A stretch of DNA of 64,000 nucleotides from Oscillospiraceae bacterium (lineage in GTDB: Bacteria; Bacillota; Clostridia; Oscillospirales; Ruminococcaceae), in NCBI GenBank assembly GCA_004556975.1, contig SFFD01000001.1:1-64000 (forward strand), given 5' to 3'. Below, in pieces: positions 50,475 through 58,888 of this stretch. A program made the translations under genes and the position numbers. The notes beneath the pieces were generated by a model, which worked only from the letters and a program-made list of their open reading frames with translations, was not told where the DNA came from and searched no databases. The stretch's first letter is position 1. Each line of letters begins with the position of its first letter.

Positions 50475-50525
50475 ATGGACGACACGGACATACGATGTAT
50501 GTATATATTAGTTAACAAAGCATAG
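50475..50525 (+). CDS. Possible 16-codon leader ORF
   Basis: ATG after ACGAAAGG opens MDDTDIRCMYILVNKA and closes with TAG just as the following stem-loop begins. It is too short to prove by sequence, but its placement between a strong promoter and a terminator-like hairpin suggests a leader peptide. Confidence 0.45.
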   Translation: MDDTDIRCMYILVNKA

Positions 50526-50562
50526 CCTGGGCGTAGTTTCGCTTTCGGGCTGTGCTTTTTTG
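50517..50562 (+). terminator. Terminator-like stem-loop in the leader of the CorC-type gene
   Basis: AGCATAGCC and GGCTGTGCT pair (one G-T) around an inner GGGCG/CGCTTTC region, followed by TTTTTT. It overlaps the stop of the 16-codon ORF and precedes the CorC-type start by about 40 bases, as an attenuator would. Confidence 0.65.
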
Positions 50563-50600
50563 TGTTTATTTCATTATTGAAGGGTGAATTCTTTAGCTTT

Positions 50601-51854
50601 ATGGATAATACTACCGCAATTATCGCAATGCTTATTCTTGTGGCTATGTCAGGATTTTTTTCCGCCACAGAAACGGCTTTCAGCAGTTTAAGCATTACAA
50701 AAATAAAAATTTCAGCGGAACAGGGCAATAAAAAATCCGCGCTGATATTAAAGCTGCTTGATGATTACGACAAGCTGCTTTCCACCATTCTTGTGGGCAA
50801 CAATATTGTAAATATAGGTCTTTCTTCCATTGCAACCGTGTGGTTTATTAAACTTATAGGAAGTTCCGGAGCGACTGTTTCAACAATAGTCATTACAATA
50901 GTGGTTCTTATATTCGGCGAAATTACGCCCAAAAGCCTTGCGAAGGAATCTCCGGAAAGCTTTGCTGCCTTTTCAGCACCGGTAATCAATTTTATAAAAG
51001 TAATACTTGCTCCCATAAACTGGTTGTTTTCACAGTGGAAAAAGCTTGTTTCAAAAGCGTTCAAAAACAAAGATGACAGAACACTTACCGAAGAAGAACT
51101 GCTTTCTCTTGTTGAAGAGGTTGAGCACAGCGGAGGAATCGGCGAGCAGGAAAGCGAACTTATCAAAAACGCAATGGAGCTTAACGAAAACGATGCGGCT
51201 GATATTGCAACTCCGCGTGTTGATGTTGTAGCGGTTCCCGTTGAAGCGACAAAAGAGGAAATATCTTCGGTATTTGCGGAAAGCGGATATTCCCGCCTTC
51301 CCGTTTATGAAGAAACGGTGGACAGCATTGTAGGAATAATTCATCAGAACGATTTTTACCGCGAGATAAGCAATCCGGAAATAAATATCCACGATATTAT
51401 GAAAAAGCCGATTTTTGTTCCGCAAACCATAAAAATAGGCGCGCTTCTTAAGCTTTTGCAGCGCGAAAAATGCCATATGGCGGTGGTAAGCGATGAATAC
51501 GGCGGCACCTACGGCATTGTTACCATGGAGGATGTTTTGGAGGAGCTTGTCGGTGAAATATGGGATGAGCACGACGAGGTTGAGGAAGATTTCACCAAGG
51601 TTTCCGACGGAGTTTATACTGTCGCAGGCTCCGCAGACCCGGAAGAAACCCTTGAAAATCTGGGTATAGATAAAGAGGTTGACTGCGCCACCGTGGGCGG
51701 CTGGGTTATGGATGAGCTGAACAAAATTCCGGAGGTGGGCGACACCTTTGACTGCGAGGGCTACACCGTAACCGTCACCGCCGTTGACGGAATGAGAGCG
51801 GAAACAATCGAGATAAAAAAAGATAGGCCGAAAAATGATAATGAGGCAGAATAA
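50601..51854 (+). CDS. CorC/HlyC-type hemolysin family protein (CNNM-like)
   Basis: The protein has 417 residues. An N-terminal DUF21 membrane domain (AMSGFFSATETAFSSLS) is followed by two CBS domains (DIATPRVDVVAV, PIFVPQTIKIGALL), then DEYGGTYGIVTMEDVLEELV and a C-terminal CorC_HlyC domain. CNNM/CorC relatives take part in Mg2+ or Co2+ export. ATG 50601 is chosen for the family N-terminus, but its ribosome site (AGGGTG) is 14 bases away; an in-frame TTG at 50577 is possible. Confidence 0.88.
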   Translation: MDNTTAIIAMLILVAMSGFFSATETAFSSLSITKIKISAEQGNKKSALILKLLDDYDKLLSTILVGNNIVNIGLSSIATVWFIKLIGSSGATVSTIVITIVVLIFGEITPKSLAKESPESFAAFSAPVINFIKVILAPINWLFSQWKKLVSKAFKNKDDRTLTEEELLSLVEEVEHSGGIGEQESELIKNAMELNENDAADIATPRVDVVAVPVEATKEEISSVFAESGYSRLPVYEETVDSIVGIIHQNDFYREISNPEINIHDIMKKPIFVPQTIKIGALLKLLQREKCHMAVVSDEYGGTYGIVTMEDVLEELVGEIWDEHDEVEEDFTKVSDGVYTVAGSADPEETLENLGIDKEVDCATVGGWVMDELNKIPEVGDTFDCEGYTVTVTAVDGMRAETIEIKKDRPKNDNEAE

Positions 51855-51855
51855 T

Positions 51856-51888
51856 AAAAATCCCGCGAAATTTTCGCGGGATTTTTTG
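51856..51888 (+). terminator. Rho-independent terminator
   Basis: AAAAATCCCGCGAAA / TTTCGCGGGATTTTTT. Confidence 0.92.
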
Positions 51889-52008
51889 TCCTCATTTCGG
51901 TACGTTTGCCGATAAGCTGCTAACAGCAAATAAATTCAGAATATTTAATAATAGAAAAAGGCAAGCCTTGCAGGACGTTACGGACAGATCTTTGATAAAT
52001 GCCGTTAC

Positions 52009-52593
52009 TTATATTGCCGATATGGCTGCCGTGAGTGCCGCGACGGTTTGTTCAAGTGAAAGCGACGGCTTATCTTTTGTTTGTTCGGGCAAAAACGGAA
52101 CGTGAATGAACCCGACGCGAATATCGCTTCCCTCAAAATGGCGCAGAAGTGAATAGAGCACATCGTTGCAAACAAAACTACCCGCCGAATACGAAACCGC
52201 TCCGGGTAAACCTGCGTCGCATATGGCTTTTGCCATAGCGCGCACCGGAAGCGTGGAAAAATATGCGGCAGGTCCGTCATTGGCAATGGGAATATCCTGA
52301 GGAACTGCTCCCATATTGTCCGGAATGGAAGCAAATCGAAGATTTATGCCTATCATTTCCGGAGTAACTGCATTTCTTCCTCCGGCCTGACCGACTGAAA
52401 TTATAACATCGGGGCTTATTTCCGCCGCTTTATCAATAACGGTTTGAGCTGCGACGCCGAAAACAGTGGGAATCTCAAGCTTTGCCAGTTTGTAACCGCC
52501 GATGACCTCCGGCAAAAGCTTAACGGATTCCCAAGCGGGATTTATGCTTTCTCCGCCGAAGGGGTCAAAGCCGGTTATCAAAAGTTTTTTCAT
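52009..52593 (-). CDS. pcp: Pyroglutamyl-peptidase I
   Basis: The protein has 194 residues. ITGFDPFGGESINPAWE opens the family; the catalytic triad is visible as Glu in VTPEMIGIN, Cys in AGSFVCNDVLY and His in GFIHVPFLP. It removes N-terminal pyroglutamate from peptides. ATG 52593 with GGCGGTG upstream; the longer frame lacks a ribosome site. Confidence 0.93.
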   Translation of the reverse strand: MKKLLITGFDPFGGESINPAWESVKLLPEVIGGYKLAKLEIPTVFGVAAQTVIDKAAEISPDVIISVGQAGGRNAVTPEMIGINLRFASIPDNMGAVPQDIPIANDGPAAYFSTLPVRAMAKAICDAGLPGAVSYSAGSFVCNDVLYSLLRHFEGSDIRVGFIHVPFLPEQTKDKPSLSLEQTVAALTAAISAI

Positions 52594-52642
52594 AAAAAAG
52601 CACCGCCCTTCAAGGCAGTATTGTAGCACATTTTTCTGAAAT

Positions 52643-53413
52643 TTACATCTGCTTTTTTATTTTTTTAAGTGCGCCCTTTTCAAGACGCGAAACCTGCGCC
52701 TGACTTATGCCTATTTGTGAAGCAACATCCATCTGAGTACGTCCGTCAAAAAAACGCATGCTCAAAATTTTTTTCTCCCTGGGGGAAAGCACCTTTAACG
52801 CTTCTTTTAAAGATATTTCTTCAAGCCAGCTTGAATCTGAGCTTTTATCGCTTATCTGGTCCATCATATAAATTGTATCTCCGGAATCGGAATACACGGG
52901 GTCATATAACGAAACGGGTTCTATTATAGCTTCAAGCGCGACGACCACGCGGCTTTTCGGAACACCCATTTCTTTTGCAATTTCCTCAATTTTTGGTTCG
53001 CGGCCGTGCTCGTTTATAAACGCTTCTTTTATCTGCATTGCGCGGTAAGCCGTATCGCGCATGGAACGGCTTACGCGAACAGGGTTGCTGTCGCGCAAAA
53101 AACGGCGTATTTCTCCTATTATCATAGGAACGCCGTAAGTGGAAAAACGAACGTCAAGATTGGGGTCAAAATTGTCTATGGCTTTTATAAGCCCTATGCA
53201 TCCTACCTGAAAAAGGTCATCGGGGTTCTCTCCGCGAGAAGCAAATTTTTGTACCACGCTTAACACAAGGCGAAGATTGCCGTTTATCATGGTTTCTCTT
53301 GCGGCTTTATCTCCGTTTTTTGCCCGTTTAAGAAGTTCCGTCTTTTCTTTTTCACTAAGAACGGGAAGCTTTGCCGTATTTATTCCGCATATATCAACTT
53401 TTCCGTAATACAT
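52643..53413 (-). CDS. sigG: RNA polymerase sporulation sigma factor SigG
   Basis: The protein has 256 residues. VDICGINTAKLPVLSEKE at the N-terminus is the sigma-G signature; region 2 has NLRLVLSVVQKFASRG and DDLFQVGCIGLIKAIDNFD, region 4 has SPREKKILSMRFFDGRTQ with the helix-turn-helix QMDVASQIGISQAQVSRLEK. Sigma-G directs late forespore genes. The gene lies opposite a YlmC-type gene, as is common in clostridia. A possible sigma-F/G promoter (GAATA, 18 bases, CATGATT, minus strand around 53450-53485) is too weak to list separately. Confidence 0.95.
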   Translation of the reverse strand: MYYGKVDICGINTAKLPVLSEKEKTELLKRAKNGDKAARETMINGNLRLVLSVVQKFASRGENPDDLFQVGCIGLIKAIDNFDPNLDVRFSTYGVPMIIGEIRRFLRDSNPVRVSRSMRDTAYRAMQIKEAFINEHGREPKIEEIAKEMGVPKSRVVVALEAIIEPVSLYDPVYSDSGDTIYMMDQISDKSSDSSWLEEISLKEALKVLSPREKKILSMRFFDGRTQMDVASQIGISQAQVSRLEKGALKKIKKQM

Positions 53414-53457
53414 ATAGTTTTACATTCCTCTTTTCTTGCGACACACTAATCATGGGC

Positions 53458-53610
53458 TTTTGAGCACATGAATATTCACGAAGCAAAAGATGAAATAAAT
53501 GCCGGCTTTTGCGGAAGAAAAAGGGACGCAAAAAAGATAAAAAATGTGTATGAGCACAGTAAAAATTAAATTTGAGCACGGAAAAAGCCAAAAAGTATTT
53601 TGAGCACGGA
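53458..53610. repeat. Four copies of a (T/A)TGAGCAC motif between sigG and ylmC
   Basis: GAGCAC occurs at 53462, 53552, 53574 and 53602, three times as TTTGAGCAC, and the last two copies share 12 bases (TTTGAGCACGGA). The last three are spaced 22 and 28 bases. Confidence 0.6.
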
Positions 53611-53663
53611 CATACAGTTTTGCTCTTTTCAAGCATATAATTTAAACGGAAGGAGAGATTGCA

Positions 53664-53981
53664 ATGAAGATTACCCTTGAGGAAATACGCCGCAAAGCGG
53701 TTGTAAATACTCTGGACGGAGCCTGTTTCGGCTATGCCGACGACCTTGTTGCAGATACTGAAACAAAGCTTGTGCTTGCTCTTCTGATAAGGGGAAGACC
53801 TAAGCTTTTCGGAATCCTCGGCAGAGAGGAAGATATTCTTATACCATGGGAAAAGATAGATACAATAGGAAAGGACGCGATTCTTGTCAAAACGGAAGGT
53901 ACGGCAGAGACAACGGACCGCTTTATTAACGGAGGAGGAATTGTTGAAAAATTTTTGGGGATTTTCGGAATTACGCGGTAA
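53664..53981 (+). CDS. YlmC/YmxH family sporulation protein (PRC-barrel)
   Basis: The protein has 105 residues. RRKAVVNTLDGACFGYADDL and the following PRC-barrel strands (ILIPWEKIDTIGKDAILVK) match the YlmC/YmxH group. Function unknown; linked to sporulation by distribution and by its place beside sigG. GGAAGGAGAG precedes the ATG. Confidence 0.88.
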   Translation: MKITLEEIRRKAVVNTLDGACFGYADDLVADTETKLVLALLIRGRPKLFGILGREEDILIPWEKIDTIGKDAILVKTEGTAETTDRFINGGGIVEKFLGIFGITR

Positions 53982-54079
53982 AAATGCGCGCTGCGGCGCA
54001 GCCGCGGGTAAAAACGGGACAAACTCATTATAAAAATGCCCTATTATAATAATTTTTATTATAAAAATAGCAAAAACGG

Positions 54080-54108
54080 TTGCATTGGCAACAGTTTAAT
54101 GGTATAAT
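54080..54108 (+). promoter_or_regulatory. Sigma-A promoter of rpsB-tsf
   Basis: TTGCAT (54080-54085), 17 bases, consensus TATAAT (54103-54108). The transcript would have a leader of about 115 bases before rpsB. Confidence 0.8.
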
Positions 54109-54231
54109 CTAATGGCTGGAAAACTGTAATATTCCAAGCAAAACACACACTCTACAATTACCGCGCTTGTGCCGAAAGGTTGCCGCGGTGAAGTGCGTAG
54201 GGTGGTGGAAATAACAAGGAGGAAAAAAATA

Positions 54232-54957
54232 ATGTCCGTAGTATCTATGAAACAGCTGCTTGAAGCCGGTGTGCACTTTGGCCACCAGACCCGCCGCTGG
54301 AACCCGAAAATGGCTCCGTATATCTTCACCGAAAGAAACGGAATCTACATCATTGACCTTCAGAAAACCGTTAAGAAAATCGAGGAAGCATATTCCTTCG
54401 TAAACGAGCTTTCCGCAGAAGGCAAATCCGTTCTTTTCGTCGGCACCAAAAAACAGGCTGCCGATTCCATCCGTGAAGAGGCCGAAAGAGCCGGCGCTTA
54501 TTATGTAAACGCCCGTTGGCTCGGCGGTATGCTCACCAACTTCAAGACCATCAGAAGAAGAATTGCCCGTCTCCAGCAGCTTCGCAAAATGGAGGAGGAC
54601 GGCACCTTCGACCGCCTTACCAAAAAAGAAGCTTCCAAGCTTACTCTTGAAATTGAGAAGCTTGAAAAGTTCCTTGGCGGTATTGAAGATATGACCGAGC
54701 TTCCCGGCGCTCTTTTCATCGTCGACTCCAGAAAAGAGAAAATTGCTGTTGCCGAAGCGCGCAAACTCGGTATTCCGATCGTAGCTATTGTTGACACTAA
54801 CTGTGACCCTGACGAAATTGACTATGTCATTCCGGGCAACGACGATGCAATCCGTGCCGTAAAGCTTATTGCAGGTACCATTGCAGACGCCATTATCGAA
54901 GGCAGACAGGGCGAACAGAATTCTCCTGAAGAAGAAACCGAAGAGGAGGCAGAATAA
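54232..54957 (+). CDS. rpsB: 30S ribosomal protein S2
   Basis: The protein has 241 residues. MKQLLEAGVHFGHQTRRWNP, NARWLGGMLTNFKTI and PIVAIVDTNCDPDEIDYVIP are S2 signatures; the acidic C-terminus is normal. AAGGAGG precedes the ATG at 54232. Codon use is that of a highly expressed gene (Ile mostly ATT/ATC). It is followed at 3 bases by tsf. Confidence 0.98.
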   Translation: MSVVSMKQLLEAGVHFGHQTRRWNPKMAPYIFTERNGIYIIDLQKTVKKIEEAYSFVNELSAEGKSVLFVGTKKQAADSIREEAERAGAYYVNARWLGGMLTNFKTIRRRIARLQQLRKMEEDGTFDRLTKKEASKLTLEIEKLEKFLGGIEDMTELPGALFIVDSRKEKIAVAEARKLGIPIVAIVDTNCDPDEIDYVIPGNDDAIRAVKLIAGTIADAIIEGRQGEQNSPEEETEEEAE

Positions 54958-54959
54958 TT

Positions 54960-55880
54960 ATGGCATTTACAGCACAGGACGTAAAAGCTCTTCGTGAAGC
55001 AACCGAGTGCGGCATGCTTGACTGCAAAAAGGCACTTATCGAAACCGACGGCGATATGGAAAAAGCTATCGAGTTCCTTCGTGAAAAAGGACTTGCAGCC
55101 GCTGCAAAGAAAGCCTCCAGAATCGCTGCCGAGGGTATTGTCGTAGCAGTTAACGACCCTGATAAGAAGGTCGCTGCCGTTGTTGAAGTAAACTCCGAAA
55201 CCGACTTCGTTGCAAAGAACGAAAGCTTCCAGGAGTTTGCAAAAATTGCCGCAAAGGCAGTTATAGACAACAACCCTGCTTCTGTTGAGGAGCTTCTTGC
55301 CGTTAAAGTCGGCGACCAGACCGTTCAGGAACTTCTTCAAGACAGAATTCTTGTTATCCGCGAAAACCTTAAGATTCGCCGCTTTGAGCGTTATGAAGGC
55401 GCTGTTGCAACTTATGTGCACGGCGGCGGCAAAATCGGTGTTATGGTCAAATTTGACACCGATGTAGCCGACAAAGAAGGCTTTGCAGAGTACGGCAAAA
55501 ACATTGCTATGCAGGTTGCCGCAGCAAATCCGCTTTATGTCTGCGAATGCTGCGTACCCGAAGAGGTTATTGAGCACGAGAAAGAAATTGCTCTCGCTCA
55601 AATCAACAACGACCCTAAAATGGCTGCAAAACCCGATGTCGCAAAGGCCAAAATCGTTGAGGGCAAAATCAATAAATATTATAAAGAGAACTGCCTTGTC
55701 GATCAGGAGTATGTAAAAGAACCCGATCTTACTATTAAGGCATACACCGACAAGGTTGCAAAAGAGCTTGGCGGTTCTATCAAGATCGTAAGCTTTGTCC
55801 GTATGGAAAAAGGCGAAGGTATTGAGAAACGCGAAGAAAACTTTGCTGAAGAAGTTGCAAAACAGATTGCAGGCAAATAA
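54960..55880 (+). CDS. tsf: Elongation factor Ts
   Basis: The protein has 306 residues. The N-terminal UBA-like helix (VKALREATECGMLDCKKALI) and core NSETDFVAKNESFQEFAK are diagnostic. EF-Ts recharges EF-Tu with GTP. It shares the rpsB transcript. Confidence 0.98.
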   Translation: MAFTAQDVKALREATECGMLDCKKALIETDGDMEKAIEFLREKGLAAAAKKASRIAAEGIVVAVNDPDKKVAAVVEVNSETDFVAKNESFQEFAKIAAKAVIDNNPASVEELLAVKVGDQTVQELLQDRILVIRENLKIRRFERYEGAVATYVHGGGKIGVMVKFDTDVADKEGFAEYGKNIAMQVAAANPLYVCECCVPEEVIEHEKEIALAQINNDPKMAAKPDVAKAKIVEGKINKYYKENCLVDQEYVKEPDLTIKAYTDKVAKELGGSIKIVSFVRMEKGEGIEKREENFAEEVAKQIAGK

Positions 55881-55905
55881 TTTTGTACTGAATCATGTGC
55901 GTTTA

Positions 55906-55958
55906 GCGGCGGCAACGGAATTATATTATTGAATAATATTATATATTGCCGCCGTTTT
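55906..55958 (+). terminator. Long stem-loop after tsf
   Basis: GCGGCGGCAA / TTGCCGCCG enclose an AT-rich near-palindrome (TATTATTGAATAATA), followed by TTTT. It is a terminator that would separate rpsB-tsf from the next pair. Confidence 0.8.
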
Positions 55959-56005
55959 GCTTATTAAAGCATAAATTGCAGAAAAATACAGGGAGGTGCA
56001 TTGAT

Positions 56006-57361
56006 TTGAGTTTAGTCGAAACCGTTAAAAATGCCGGTATTGTCGGTGCGGGCGGTGCAGGATTTCCTACCCATGTAAAACTCAACGCTAAATCTGAGTA
56101 CTTCATCGTAAACGCAGCAGAGTGCGAACCGCTTATTGAAACTGATAAATTCCTTATCAGAACAAGAGCGGCAGACCTTGTAAAAGGCGTTGACATGATT
56201 GCTAAAGAGCTTGGCGCCGACAAGAAGTACATAGCGCTCAAAGCAGCTTATAAAGCGGAAATTGCTGCTCTTGAAAAAGCTATCGCCGAAGCAGGAAGCG
56301 ACATTAAACTCCACAAAATGGGATACTTTTATCCCGCCGGTGACGAACAGGTAATCGTTTGTGAAATCACCGGAAAATCCGTTCCCGAGAGGGGTATTCC
56401 GCTGATGGTTGGTGCGGTTGTTGACAACGTAGGTACCGTCCTCAATATTGTTGACGCCTATGACGGCAAACCCGTTACCGATAAATTCCTCAGCGTAGTC
56501 GGCGAGGTCAAACACCCTGTTATGCTCCATGTGCCGCTTGGAACCTCCGTTCGTGAGTGCGTAAAAGCAGCAGACCCCACCATTTCCAACTATGCAGTAA
56601 TTATGGGCGGCCCCATGATGGGCAAGGTTCATGATGATGATGAAGATATTGACAAGCTTGTCATCACCAAAACCGATGGCAACATAATCGTTCTTCCTAA
56701 AGACCATTATCTCATTACCAGCAGCCATCTTAAACCCGAGTCAATGATCAACAGAGCAAAAGCAAGCTGCATTCAGTGCCGTATGTGCACCGATAACTGC
56801 CCGAGATATCAGACCGGACACGATATTTTCCCGCATTTGACTATGAGAAATCTCTTCCGCGAGAATCTTATAACCGACAACGATGAATATCTCAGAGTGT
56901 TTGGCCATGTTATGAATTGCTCCGAATGCGGCGCCTGTGAACTTTTCTCCTGCCCGATGCATCTTTCTCCAAGAAAGGCAAACGTATACATCAAAAACCA
57001 GCTTCGTGCAAGAGGAATTGATGTTCCCAAGAAAGCAAATCCTCAGGCAAGACCGGAAAGAGAGGTTCGTAAGATTCCGACCAACCGTCTTGTTGCACGC
57101 CTTGGTCTCAGCAAATATTACGGAAAGCACCTTGCTACTGACGAGCCTATAGTTCTTAATCCGGAAGTAGTTGAAGTACCGCTTAAACAGCACATCGGCG
57201 CACCTGCTACTGCAGTAGTTTCTGTTGGCGATGTAGTAAAGAAAGGCGACCCGATCGGTGTTATGGCCGACGGAAAGCTTGGCGCAAACGTATACGCCAG
57301 CTTTGACGGAGAAGTCACTGCTGTCACTGACAGAGTAGAAATAAGGAGGGAGAGCAAATGA
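56006..57361 (+). CDS. PduS-like (RnfC-related) flavin/iron-sulfur protein
   Basis: The protein has 451 residues. The N-terminus AGIVGAGGAGFPTHVKL and VNAAECEPLI are shared by PduS and RnfC (FMN/NADH-binding Complex1_51K-type domain). An SLBB region follows, then two 4Fe-4S motifs: C255/258/261/265 (CIQCRMCTDNC) and C305/308/311/316. A C-terminal RnfC-type barrel (HIGAPATAVVSVGDVVKKGD) matches the PduS layout. PduS is the flavin/iron-sulfur cobalamin reductase of propanediol microcompartments. TTG 56006 is nine bases after GGGAGG. The stop overlaps the ATG of the shell-protein gene. Codon use resembles the ribosomal genes. Confidence 0.9.
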   Translation: MSLVETVKNAGIVGAGGAGFPTHVKLNAKSEYFIVNAAECEPLIETDKFLIRTRAADLVKGVDMIAKELGADKKYIALKAAYKAEIAALEKAIAEAGSDIKLHKMGYFYPAGDEQVIVCEITGKSVPERGIPLMVGAVVDNVGTVLNIVDAYDGKPVTDKFLSVVGEVKHPVMLHVPLGTSVRECVKAADPTISNYAVIMGGPMMGKVHDDDEDIDKLVITKTDGNIIVLPKDHYLITSSHLKPESMINRAKASCIQCRMCTDNCPRYQTGHDIFPHLTMRNLFRENLITDNDEYLRVFGHVMNCSECGACELFSCPMHLSPRKANVYIKNQLRARGIDVPKKANPQARPEREVRKIPTNRLVARLGLSKYYGKHLATDEPIVLNPEVVEVPLKQHIGAPATAVVSVGDVVKKGDPIGVMADGKLGANVYASFDGEVTAVTDRVEIRRESK

Positions 57362-57906
57362 TCCAGACAATCGGAATGCTTGAATTTAACAGCATCGCAA
57401 AGGGCATTGAAACCTGCGATGTTATGCTCAAAGCTGCTGAAGTAAGTCTTATCCGTACTTCTACAGTGTGCCCCGGCAAATATATCATTATCATTTATGG
57501 CGATACCGGTTCCGTAAAGGCCTCCATTCTTGCCGGCGAACTTAACGGCGGAAACTGCGTAGTTGATAAAATGATAATCCAAAATGTGCATCCGCAGCTT
57601 ATTCCCGCTCTCAGCGGCACCGCACAGGTTCAGCGCGGCGACGCTATCGGCGCAATGGAATTTTACAGCATCACTTCCGCCATCAAAGCCGCTGATGTTG
57701 CTGCAAAAGCCGCACAGATCAGCCTTGTGGGTATTACCATGGGATATGCGGTCGGCGGCAAAGGTATTGTAACCCTTACCGGCGATGTCGGCGCTGTAAG
57801 AGCTGCTGTTGCTGCAGGTATTGAGGAGCCTTCCAAAAACGACCTGTATATCGGTTCCACCGTTATACCGAAATACGCTCCCGAACTCTTCGATTCTCTT
57901 CTGTAA
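57358..57906 (+). CDS. PduT-like tandem-domain microcompartment shell protein
   Basis: The protein has 182 residues and two BMC domains: IGMLEFNSIAKGIETCDVML (first) and AIGAMEFYSITSAIKAADVA (second), each followed by a G-D-x-G-[SA]-V turn. Length, order and wording (SIAKG, QNVHPQLIPALSG, SVIPRP-like STVIPKY) match PduT. In PduT, Cys38 of three subunits holds a 4Fe-4S cluster in the trimer pore; here residue 38 is Cys (TVCPGKY). Only 2 of about 22 Ile codons are ATA, unlike most genes here. No other shell gene lies in the window. Confidence 0.93.
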   Translation: MIQTIGMLEFNSIAKGIETCDVMLKAAEVSLIRTSTVCPGKYIIIIYGDTGSVKASILAGELNGGNCVVDKMIIQNVHPQLIPALSGTAQVQRGDAIGAMEFYSITSAIKAADVAAKAAQISLVGITMGYAVGGKGIVTLTGDVGAVRAAVAAGIEEPSKNDLYIGSTVIPKYAPELFDSLL

Positions 57907-57922
57907 TATCAGTTTTATTGAC

Positions 57923-57950
57923 AAAGGGCCCGGCAAAGCCGGGCCTTTTT
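57923..57950 (+). terminator. Strong Rho-independent terminator after the PduT-like gene
   Basis: AAAGGGCCCGGC / GCCGGGCCTTTTT with an AAA loop. Confidence 0.95.
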
Positions 57951-57999
57951 GCGTGCAAAAATTGAAAACATTTTATAGCGGCAGATTTTTGTTTTAATC

Positions 58000-58028
58000 T
58001 TTACAATCATTCGTGTTTAGTGTAAAAT
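58000..58028 (+). promoter_or_regulatory. Sigma-A promoter of the pyrH unit
   Basis: TTTACA (58000-58005), 17 bases, TAAAAT (58023-58028). Confidence 0.75.
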
Positions 58029-58090
58029 AATATAAAATAGGGGTAATTAGAAGGTCTGCTCCCTTTAATAAAATGATAGGGGTGATCGTG

Positions 58091-58798
58091 TTGGAACTCA
58101 AATATAAGCGCATTTTGCTCAAGCTTTCCGGCGAAGCGCTTGCCGGCGAAAAAGGCATGGGTATTGATTTTGATGTGGCAACAAAAATTTGCGAAAGCAT
58201 TAAAAAATGTACCGAGCTTGGCGTGGAACTTGCCATAGTCGTGGGCGGCGGAAATTTTTGGCGCGGGCGCAGCAGCGGAAGCATGGACAGAAGCCGCGCG
58301 GACCACATGGGAATGCTTGCAACAGTTATGAATGCGTTGGCACTTTGCGATGTGCTGGAGCAAATGGGCGTTCCTGCAAGAGTGCAAAGCGCACTTTCAA
58401 TGCCGTCCATTGCGGAGCTTTTTGTAAAAGATAAGGCAGTTCGCCATCTGCAAAAAGGTCGCGTAGTCATTTTCGGCTGCGGCACCGGCTGCCCGCATTT
58501 TTCTACCGATACCGCAAGTTCTCTTCGTGCGGCGGAAATCGGTGCGGATGTTATGTTTAAGGCAACCATGGTCGACGGCGTTTATGACAAAGACCCTCAT
58601 AAATATGCCGATGCGGTCAAGTACGACCATCTTACCTTTAAAGAGGTGCTTGATAAGGAGCTTGGCGTTATGGATTCCACTTCCGCCGCAATGTGCCGTG
58701 ATAACAATATGCCGGTTTATGTTTTCAGCCTTGCTGATCCGGATAATATAGTAAGAGCGGCATGCGGCGAAAATATCGGTACGCTTGTTACCGACTGA
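58091..58798 (+). CDS. pyrH: UMP kinase
   Basis: The protein has 235 residues. YKRILLKLSGEALAGEKG, VVGGGNFWRGR and MDSTSAAMCRDNNMP are signatures of bacterial UMP kinase, an amino-acid-kinase-fold enzyme that makes UDP. TTG 58091 five bases after AGGGGTGA fits the family N-terminus. It begins the unit pyrH-frr-uppS-cdsA-dxr-rseP-ispG. Confidence 0.96.
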   Translation: MELKYKRILLKLSGEALAGEKGMGIDFDVATKICESIKKCTELGVELAIVVGGGNFWRGRSSGSMDRSRADHMGMLATVMNALALCDVLEQMGVPARVQSALSMPSIAELFVKDKAVRHLQKGRVVIFGCGTGCPHFSTDTASSLRAAEIGADVMFKATMVDGVYDKDPHKYADAVKYDHLTFKEVLDKELGVMDSTSAAMCRDNNMPVYVFSLADPDNIVRAACGENIGTLVTD

Positions 58799-58888
58799 TA
58801 AAGCTTATTATTTTGCCAAAAGGTTCTGCGGCAAAGAACCGGCGGCTTTTAACAAATCAATTTTTTGCCGGATAAAAAGGAGGACATT

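Noticed and set aside
50441..50562. Known metal riboswitch (M-box, yybP-ykoY or NiCo) in front of the CorC-type gene
   Set aside because: The leader is too short and I could not recognise the conserved core of any of these classes.
53450..53490. Sigma-F/sigma-G promoter for sigG
   Set aside because: A GAATA-18-CATGATT arrangement is present on the minus strand, but the -10 fits the consensus poorly, so it is mentioned only in the gene entry.
53394..53636. 80-codon minus-strand frame upstream of and overlapping sigG
   Set aside because: Cys/Phe/Leu-rich, no ribosome site, overlaps sigG in another frame; the region looks regulatory.
54822..55601. 259-codon minus-strand open frame with many Cys, Ser and Phe
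   Set aside because: It is antisense to tsf, a certain gene; no family resemblance.
55881..58090. Search for more microcompartment genes around the PduS/PduT-like pair
   Set aside because: No further shell, pentamer, aldehyde dehydrogenase, phosphotransacylase or corrinoid gene is present here or elsewhere in the window; hence the pair is called orphan within this view only.
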